Part shown: piece after piece, positions 59,450-64,000 of the stretch | How the letters are laid out: the number at the start of each line of letters is the position of its first letter | Position numbering within the stretch: position 1 is the first letter of the stretch | NCBI GenBank assembly: GCA_963773195.1 | Contig: CAVZAE010000018.1 | Location: 124,001 to 188,000, forward strand | Length of the DNA: 64,000 nucleotides | Direction of reading: 5' to 3' | Source: CAIWHR01 sp963773195 | GTDB taxonomy: Bacteria; Pseudomonadota; Gammaproteobacteria; Burkholderiales; Casimicrobiaceae | Notes under the pieces: model-generated | What the model saw: only the letters and a program-made list of their open reading frames with translations | Database searches by the model: none | Told to the model about the DNA's origin: nothing | Translations under genes and position numbers: made by a program

Positions 59450-59573
59450 ATCGGAAGCGCAACGGGAGGGAACGAACGGTGGCCATTCTAGCAGTTGCGG
59501 GCGATATAAACCGGCTTGCACTCGCCGCGCGCGAGCCTTACGCTCTGGCCCATGTTCTTGACAAGGAATCGCG

Positions 59574-60128
59574 ATGCGCATTGCGACGATATTGGGTGTT
59601 GTAATACTTGCCAGCGGCCACGTCGGCGCCGCGTTCGCCGCGTCGCCGAATGCCAAACCTGGGTTGTGGGAAAGCACCGTTACCCGCCAGATGCAGGGGA
59701 CGCCGGTGGCGCCGGTGGCCGATAGCGCAAAGCTCACACCGGAGCAGCGCGCACGTCTCGAGCAGATGATGAGTCTGCGCGGAACGACTGCGCCGACAAC
59801 TTCGATCGTTCGCTACTGCATCACGGCCGAGGCCGCGCAGCGTTGGGAGTCGTTCGCGCAGGAGAGCGGCGCCGACCCGAAGTGCGAGCGGACCGTACAG
59901 GACGAATCGGCAGCCTCGCTCAAGATGTCGATTGTCTGCGCGGGGGGCCAGCAGCAGGGCACCGTCGCCTTCACGGCCACGGATGCCAATCGGATTCGTG
60001 GCACGATCAGCTGGGTCAGGCGCGAGACCGGTGGCGACCGCAAGACAACGGTCGAAATCGACAGCCACTGGGTATCTGCCGACTGCGGCGCGGTGCAGCC
60101 CGGCGCGCCCCAGCACGTCAAGGGCTGA
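59574..60128 (+). CDS. DUF3617-family exported protein
   Basis: A 184-residue protein. The signal peptide (RIATILGVVILASGHVGAAF) ends near ASP. The mature part begins with KPGLWESTVTRQMQGTPV, the DUF3617 opening, and has the conserved Cys pairs in RYCITAEAA, PKCERTV, IVCAGG and SADCGAV. Periplasmic location is likely; function unknown. AAGGAA precedes the ATG. It is followed by about 280 bases without a rightward gene. Confidence 0.85.
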   Translation: MRIATILGVVILASGHVGAAFAASPNAKPGLWESTVTRQMQGTPVAPVADSAKLTPEQRARLEQMMSLRGTTAPTTSIVRYCITAEAAQRWESFAQESGADPKCERTVQDESAASLKMSIVCAGGQQQGTVAFTATDANRIRGTISWVRRETGGDRKTTVEIDSHWVSADCGAVQPGAPQHVKG

Positions 60129-60411
60129 GGCGTGGGTCGCGCTCGCGACCTGCGCGCCTTCGGCGTGAATTTCGCTCCGCGCGGCCTCCGCGCCTTCGGC
60201 GTGAATCGTCACGCCGAGTTGTCGGCCGCTGCGGCGACTCGCGATCGCTCGCTCCCCCTTGGCGCTTCGCGCCGGGGGCCCCGGCTCGCCGCTCGCGCCG
60301 CGGCCTCCGAGCCGCTCGTGAGAATCTTTGCGGTCGAGGGGTCGGCCGGTGCAGCGACTCGCTGGCGTCGCATCCCCACTTCGTGGGGCCCCTGCTCCGA
60401 AGCTCGCGCTG
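60129..60411. other. gene-free interval containing a short tandem repeat
   Basis: This 283-base interval between the convergent DUF3617 and small basic protein genes holds no gene I can support. The only structure is a duplicated 18-base element at its left end (described separately). Open frames here have no family features and no ribosome sites. Confidence 0.5.
60153..60206. repeat. two copies of an 18-base direct repeat with 36-base period
   Basis: CGCGCCTTCGGCGTGAAT occurs at 60153-60170 and again, identically, at 60189-60206. The 18-base spacer between them is different. Two copies in non-coding DNA are probably a local duplication; it is not a CRISPR array, since there is no third copy and the spacer is too short. 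Confidence 0.7.
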
Positions 60412-60564
60412 CTACTTCCCTCGCCCGCCCGACTTGCCGCGCGGCGCGATCCGCATCACGGGCCGCGCGACGGGGCGTCGCAACGGTGGCGGCCCTGCCT
60501 TCGGCGTAACCGGTGCGGGGTGCGAGCCGGGCGCCGGCTTGCCCTTTTCCTTGTCATTCGTCAT
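60412..60564 (-). CDS. 50-residue Pro- and Lys/Arg-rich small protein
   Basis: A short gene below usual length cut-offs. ATG 60564 is preceded by GAGGAG with eight bases spacing, an excellent ribosome site, and lies 17 bases after the haem sensor gene. The protein begins MTNDKEKGKPAPG, has several Pro residues in the middle and ends RIAPRGKSGGRGK, so it is strongly basic and probably unstructured. I do not recognise a family. Its position as the last gene of the haem-sensor operon suggests a linked role, perhaps nucleic acid or phospholipid binding, but that is conjecture. Confidence 0.5.
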   Translation of the reverse strand: MTNDKEKGKPAPGSHPAPVTPKAGPPPLRRPVARPVMRIAPRGKSGGRGK

Positions 60565-60581
60565 CGTCGTGATCTCCTCAA

Positions 60582-61535
60582 TCATGCGGGCGGCTTGCGC
60601 CCGGTGAGTCGCTGGATTGCCATGTTAATCGACACACGCAGTCGCTCAGTGGCGAGGGCGAGCTTGTGCAGCTCGTTGCCGCTCTTCGGATTGACGTGCG
60701 CGAGCTCCAGGTCCGCTGCCTTGCCGAGCGAGATCTGCTGCGTCGCCGCCGTGAGCCGTCGCACGGGTGCCACGACCGCGTAGTACATGAACGCCATCGC
60801 GATCACGAACGCGGCCAGGATCATCAGCAGTTCCCACACGCCGACCACGGTGAGTGCCACGTCCCAAAACGACCGCGCCGGCAGCCTGACGCTGATAATA
60901 CCCGCCACGTCGCCTTCCTTGAAGCCGAAACCGTTGCTCGTGCCGTAGCGGACCTTGACGTCGTTGGGCGCATTCGCGGAGTCGCCGTGACACGCGATGC
61001 AGGAAGCCTTCTGGTACACGGCGCGCGCATAGCGGAAACCGTTGTCGGTGAGCTGGTAGTACTCCTTCAGGCCACGGTCGCGGATCTCGCGCAACGCGCC
61101 TTCCTCGAACGCATCGGGCTTGTTGTTCGGGTTCATCACGTTGTGCGAGGTCAGCCGGAACTTCGACGGCGACGGCGAGCGCTCGACCGCCTCCGAGAAC
61201 TCGCGCTGCGCGAGCGCCGGGTTCTTCGAGTAGAAGTCGACCGGCGTAAGCTTCGCTCCGGGCGGCGGCAGCGTGCCTTCCGGCGTCCCTTCGTCGGGCT
61301 CGAGCAGGCTCGAGTGTCCCAGGTAGCTCTTGTTGTCGTTCTTGACCCAGACGCGGCCGTACTGGGCCACCCACGAACCGAACGCATCGACGTTGTCGGC
61401 GACCGTCTCGGCCTGGCTCTTCAACTGGTTCACGTAGATCCGGTCGAGGATCAGGTAAAACGCGGCGCCGATCAGAGCCAGCGCGACCAGGAACACAAAC
61501 GCGAACTGCACGGTCAGCGAGCGATTGGTGAGCAT
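60582..61535 (-). CDS. DUF3365/Tll0287-like haem-binding membrane sensor with HAMP domain
   Basis: A 317-residue protein. A membrane helix at about 10-30 (FAFVFLVALALIGAAFYLIL) and another at about 226-252 flank a periplasmic sensor domain with a covalent haem site, SCIACHGD (Cys 179, Cys 182, His 183). The domain matches the Tll0287/DUF3365 type. A HAMP domain follows (about 250-305, PVRRLTAATQQISLGKAADL). There is no kinase, cyclase or chemotaxis output domain after it; the protein ends at TGRKPPA. It may signal to a partner protein. AGGGAGAG precedes the ATG. Small unknown genes lie on both sides in the same direction. Confidence 0.85.
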   Translation of the reverse strand: MLTNRSLTVQFAFVFLVALALIGAAFYLILDRIYVNQLKSQAETVADNVDAFGSWVAQYGRVWVKNDNKSYLGHSSLLEPDEGTPEGTLPPPGAKLTPVDFYSKNPALAQREFSEAVERSPSPSKFRLTSHNVMNPNNKPDAFEEGALREIRDRGLKEYYQLTDNGFRYARAVYQKASCIACHGDSANAPNDVKVRYGTSNGFGFKEGDVAGIISVRLPARSFWDVALTVVGVWELLMILAAFVIAMAFMYYAVVAPVRRLTAATQQISLGKAADLELAHVNPKSGNELHKLALATERLRVSINMAIQRLTGRKPPA

Positions 61536-61606
61536 GCTCTCTCCCTTGTGTGTCAGCCGGCGCCGCTCGCGGTCCGGCCGTTGCCGGCGTTCGCCGGCTC
61601 GCGCTG

Positions 61607-61861
61607 CTAGCGCACGCCGATGACTTCGCGCGCCCGCGCGATGAATTCCGACCGTCTCCAGGGGTCGTCGAGCTGTTCCGCGAGCAGTAGCACATACTGA
61701 TCCACGTCTGTAGTTCTCACCTTGTTACCGGTCGCCAGCCACTTGGCGCGTGTTTCCTCGGTGACCATCCGGCCGAAGGGGCCGACTTCCTCGATGTAGA
61801 GGTCATCGATCGCCTTGCAGAGATTCTGCAGGATCGGCAGCACACGATACGGACCCCCCAT
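61607..61861 (-). CDS. conserved-looking hypothetical protein, 84 residues
   Basis: A soluble acidic-basic 84-residue protein with no family I recognise. It reads as mostly helical, with GPFGRMVTEETRAKWLATGN in the middle and a WRRSEFIARAREVIGVR tail. GAGGAGCG lies eight bases upstream of the ATG. It is 71 bases upstream of the haem sensor gene and 68 bases downstream of folE, all leftward. Association with the sensor is suggested by position only; it could be the missing cytoplasmic partner of that HAMP protein. Confidence 0.6.
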   Translation of the reverse strand: MGGPYRVLPILQNLCKAIDDLYIEEVGPFGRMVTEETRAKWLATGNKVRTTDVDQYVLLLAEQLDDPWRRSEFIARAREVIGVR

Positions 61862-61929
61862 TGTCGCTCGCTCCTCGTCGCGCCGATAGGCTATGCGCGC
61901 CAGCCGGGGGCGTCAACCGTGCGCGCGGG

Positions 61930-62502
61930 TCACGTCGCGCGGCTCCCGATCAACGCCAGGAATTCCTCGCGCGTCGCCACCGACTCTCGGAACTCGCCCA
62001 CGACCGACGACGTCACCATCACCGAGTTCTGTTTCTCGACGCCTCGCATCATCATGCAGAGATGGCGCGCCTCGATCATGACGCCCACGCCGCGCGCGTC
62101 GATGCGCTCCATGATCTCCTGCGAGATCTGCTCGGTCAGCCGCTCCTGCAGCTGCAACCGACGCGCATAGACGTCGACCAGGCGCGCGAGCTTCGACAGG
62201 CCGAAGACCCGGCCGCGCGGCAGGTAGCCGATGTGGCAACGGCCGAAGAACGGCAGCATGTGATGCTCGCAAAGGCTGTAGAGCTCGATGTTCTTCACGA
62301 TGACCATGCTGTTGGCCTCCTGCGTGAAGATCGCGTTGTTGATGACCTTGGCCGGATCGGCGCGATAGCCACTGGTCAGGAAGGCGAGCGCCTCGGCGAC
62401 GCGGCGAGGGGTGCCCTTCAGGCCCTCGCGGTCCGGATCCTCGCCAATCGCGAGCAGGAGCTCGCGGGTGAGCGCTTGTATCTTGCCCGTGTCGACTTGC
62501 AT
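61930..62502 (-). CDS. folE: GTP cyclohydrolase I
   Basis: First enzyme of tetrahydrofolate and pterin synthesis, converting GTP to dihydroneopterin triphosphate. The 190-residue protein has the zinc ligands in YSLCEHHMLPFFGRCHIGYL (Cys 78, His 81) and the second Cys in EARHLCMMMRGVEK. The substrate region FGLSKLARLVDVYARRLQLQ and the GTP-contact TSSVVGEFRE are also present. This is the zinc-dependent FolE1 type. GGGAGAT precedes the ATG. It could supply pterin to reactions related to the dehydratase at 25.6 kb. Confidence 0.96.
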   Translation of the reverse strand: MQVDTGKIQALTRELLLAIGEDPDREGLKGTPRRVAEALAFLTSGYRADPAKVINNAIFTQEANSMVIVKNIELYSLCEHHMLPFFGRCHIGYLPRGRVFGLSKLARLVDVYARRLQLQERLTEQISQEIMERIDARGVGVMIEARHLCMMMRGVEKQNSVMVTSSVVGEFRESVATREEFLALIGSRAT

Positions 62503-62687
62503 GGGATCTCCCTCGGCTGCGGCGGACCGCGCGTCGCGCCGGCAAGTATGCGCGAAATCGCGCGCGCGGCGAACGCGCCCGCTCGCAAATCGGCTAGAAT
62601 CGCGCAGCCGCAGGCGGCGGCGCCGACGCGAGAAGCGGCGTCTCCGCTCCCCGATCCTGCTCGATCCTTCCAGGCCATCTGCCTGCC

Positions 62688-64000
62688 ATGACCTCTGTGC
62701 CCTTCGGCCTGAGTCCGCTCTGGGTCGCGACGACGCTCTTCGTCGTCACCTATCTCGTGATCATGAGCGATCGGCTGAACCGGGCGATCGTCGCGCTGCT
62801 CGGTGCAGGCTTGCTGATCCTGCTGGGCGTGCTCGACCAGAAGGAGGCGCTCCGCGCGGTCGATTTCAACACCCTCGGGCTCCTGCTGGGGATGATGCTG
62901 ATCGTCAACATTACGCGACGCTCCGGACTCTTCCAGTACGTGGCGATCTGGTCGGCAAAGAAGGTCAACGCGCGGCCATGGGGCATCCTGCTGATGATGT
63001 CGATCGTGACCGCCGTGTTCTCCGCGTTCCTCGACAACGTGACGACGGTGCTGCTCACGGTGCCGGTGACGATGCTCATCACCGAAGAGCTCGAGGTCAA
63101 GCCGTATCCTTACCTGTTCTCCCAGATCTTCGCCTCGAACATCGGCGGCACGGCGACCCTGATCGGGGATCCGCCCAACATCATGATCGGCTCGGCAGTC
63201 GGCCTCACGTTCAACGACTTCGGCCTGCACCTGACGCCGGTGATCATCGTCGTGTTCGTGGCGACGATGGTGCCGCTCTATTTCATCTGGGGTCGCCACC
63301 TCCACGCGAGCGACGAGAACCGGCGCCACGTGATGAGCTTCGACGAGCGCGGGACGATCACCGACCGGCGGCTCCTCAAGCAATCGCTCGTCGTCATCGC
63401 GCTCACGATCGCGGGCTTCATGCTGCAGCGGCAAATCGGGATCGAGCCGGCGACGATCGCGATATTCGGAGCGGCACTCCTGCTGCTGCTCGACAACCTG
63501 GGCAAGCCGGGCGAGGAGCAGTCGAAGAACGTCCACGGCGCGCTGTCGGAAGCGGAGTGGATCACGCTCATGTTCTTTCTGGGCCTGTTCGTGCTTGTCT
63601 ACGGGATCCAGAAGGCGGGACTCATCGACATGATGGCGAACGGCCTGCTGGCCGCGACGCAGGGCGATTTCAAGACGACGACACTGGCCGTGCTGTGGGC
63701 CTCCGCGATCCTCTCGGCCTTCATCGACAACATTCCCTTCGTCGCGACGATGCTGCCGCTGATCAAGGCGATGGCACCCTCGCTCGGCGGCGAAGGGCAG
63801 CTCCTGCCGCTGTGGTGGGCGCTGTCGCTCGGCGCGTGCCTCGGCGGCAACGGAACGCTGATCGGCGCGTCGGCGAATCTCGTCGTCGCCGGGTTATCGG
63901 AGCGGGCAGGCGTCACCTTCCGGTTCATCGAATATCTGAAGGTCGCGTTCCCGCTCATGCTCATGTCGATCGTGATCTGCCACGTTTACATTATCTTCCG
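62688..64000 (+). CDS. NhaD/ArsB-like ion transporter (SLC13/IT superfamily), C-terminus cut by window edge
   Basis: An integral membrane protein, open to the window end with 437 codons seen and about eleven hydrophobic segments. Signatures of the ArsB/NhaD branch are GLLLGMMLIVNITRRSGLFQ, AVFSAFLDNVTTVLLTVPVT, GTATLIGDPPNIMIGSAVG and, in the second repeat, ILSAFIDNIPFVATMLPLIK and LGGNGTLIGASANLVVAG. Members act as Na+/H+ or arsenite/anion transporters; which applies is not visible, and there is no arsenic gene nearby. ATG 62688 lacks a good ribosome site. A TAGAAT box lies at 62595-62600. Confidence 0.88.
   Translation, partial: MTSVPFGLSPLWVATTLFVVTYLVIMSDRLNRAIVALLGAGLLILLGVLDQKEALRAVDFNTLGLLLGMMLIVNITRRSGLFQYVAIWSAKKVNARPWGILLMMSIVTAVFSAFLDNVTTVLLTVPVTMLITEELEVKPYPYLFSQIFASNIGGTATLIGDPPNIMIGSAVGLTFNDFGLHLTPVIIVVFVATMVPLYFIWGRHLHASDENRRHVMSFDERGTITDRRLLKQSLVVIALTIAGFMLQRQIGIEPATIAIFGAALLLLLDNLGKPGEEQSKNVHGALSEAEWITLMFFLGLFVLVYGIQKAGLIDMMANGLLAATQGDFKTTTLAVLWASAILSAFIDNIPFVATMLPLIKAMAPSLGGEGQLLPLWWALSLGACLGGNGTLIGASANLVVAGLSERAGVTFRFIEYLKVAFPLMLMSIVICHVYIIF

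Noticed and set aside
60153..60206. CRISPR-like direct repeat
   Set aside because: Only two copies, an 18-base spacer and no cas genes.
1..64000. tRNA, rRNA, insertion sequences, prophage
   Set aside because: I scanned the intergenic gaps and found no cloverleaf-like segments, transposase motifs or terminal repeats; nearly all sequence is accounted for by chromosomal genes.

Overview
The window is GC-rich, densely packed bacterial chromosome. Its gene content suggests an uncultured betaproteobacterium (Burkholderiales or Nitrosomonadales grade). That placement is inferred from the neighbourhood orn / M48 peptidase / cytochrome c / pterin dehydratase / rsgA / CobD-like, from AceK, from TAXI-type TRAP transport and from acetoacetyl-CoA synthetase beside ETF-QO; no rRNA or tRNA gene is present to confirm it. 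I found no CRISPR array, insertion sequence, integrase, tRNA or rRNA.

Layout. 1-9.4 kb: a leftward glycogen operon glgP-glgB-glgC-glgA-glgX (glgX runs off the left edge; glgP carries a one-base frameshift), with a divergent fructokinase. 9.5-10.3 kb: an XRE-type regulator. 10.4-19.3 kb: the most unusual part of the window, seven rightward genes joined by 4-, 8- or 41-base overlaps: a membrane desaturase, a CDP-archaeol-synthase-like protein, an ATP-grasp/phosphohistidine phosphotransferase with rifampin-phosphotransferase-like architecture (frameshifted), a short UbiA-like protein, a zinc-ribbon methyltransferase, a PlsC-type acyltransferase, and a thioester-reductase domain fused to an APH-type kinase. 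The block looks less GC-rich than its surroundings and reads as an acquired pathway for an uncharacterised lipid or lipid-linked metabolite.

19.4-34.1 kb is mostly housekeeping: ETF-QO, acetoacetyl-CoA synthetase, isochorismatase-like hydrolase, CobD-like protein, RsgA, pterin dehydratase, cytochrome c, M48 peptidase, oligoribonuclease, O-methyltransferase, NUDIX hydrolase, a TAXI TRAP transporter, an Mpo1-like protein and threonine ammonia-lyase. 34.2-39.4 kb holds phosphoglucomutase/phosphomannomutase, a YheT hydrolase, a CYTH-CHAD protein and DAHP synthase. 39.7-43.3 kb holds PsiF, an ECF-like sigma factor and, convergent to it, an anti-sigma / subtilase / porin-like operon. 43.4-56.1 kb contains RlmI, a VIT1-like transporter, an aldo/keto reductase, an S9 peptidase, a DksA-like protein, Hsp20 behind a sigma-32-like promoter, a KTSC protein, an oligopeptide-type binding protein, an MliC-like lipoprotein, serine deaminase and AceK. 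56.2-64.0 kb has a zinc-ribbon protein, a YpfJ-type peptidase, an esterase, a SET-domain protein, a DUF3617 protein, a haem-binding HAMP sensor with two small unknown companions, FolE and a truncated NhaD/ArsB-like transporter.

How the genes connect. The glg genes make and degrade glycogen, and the phosphoglucomutase supplies their glucose-1-phosphate. The desaturase-to-kinase block contains all the activities needed to desaturate, reduce, acylate, phosphorylate, CTP-activate and methylate a hydrophobic molecule, but its product cannot be read from sequence. Two single-base frameshifts (glgP and the phosphotransferase) lie in otherwise intact genes and may be sequencing errors or recent mutations.
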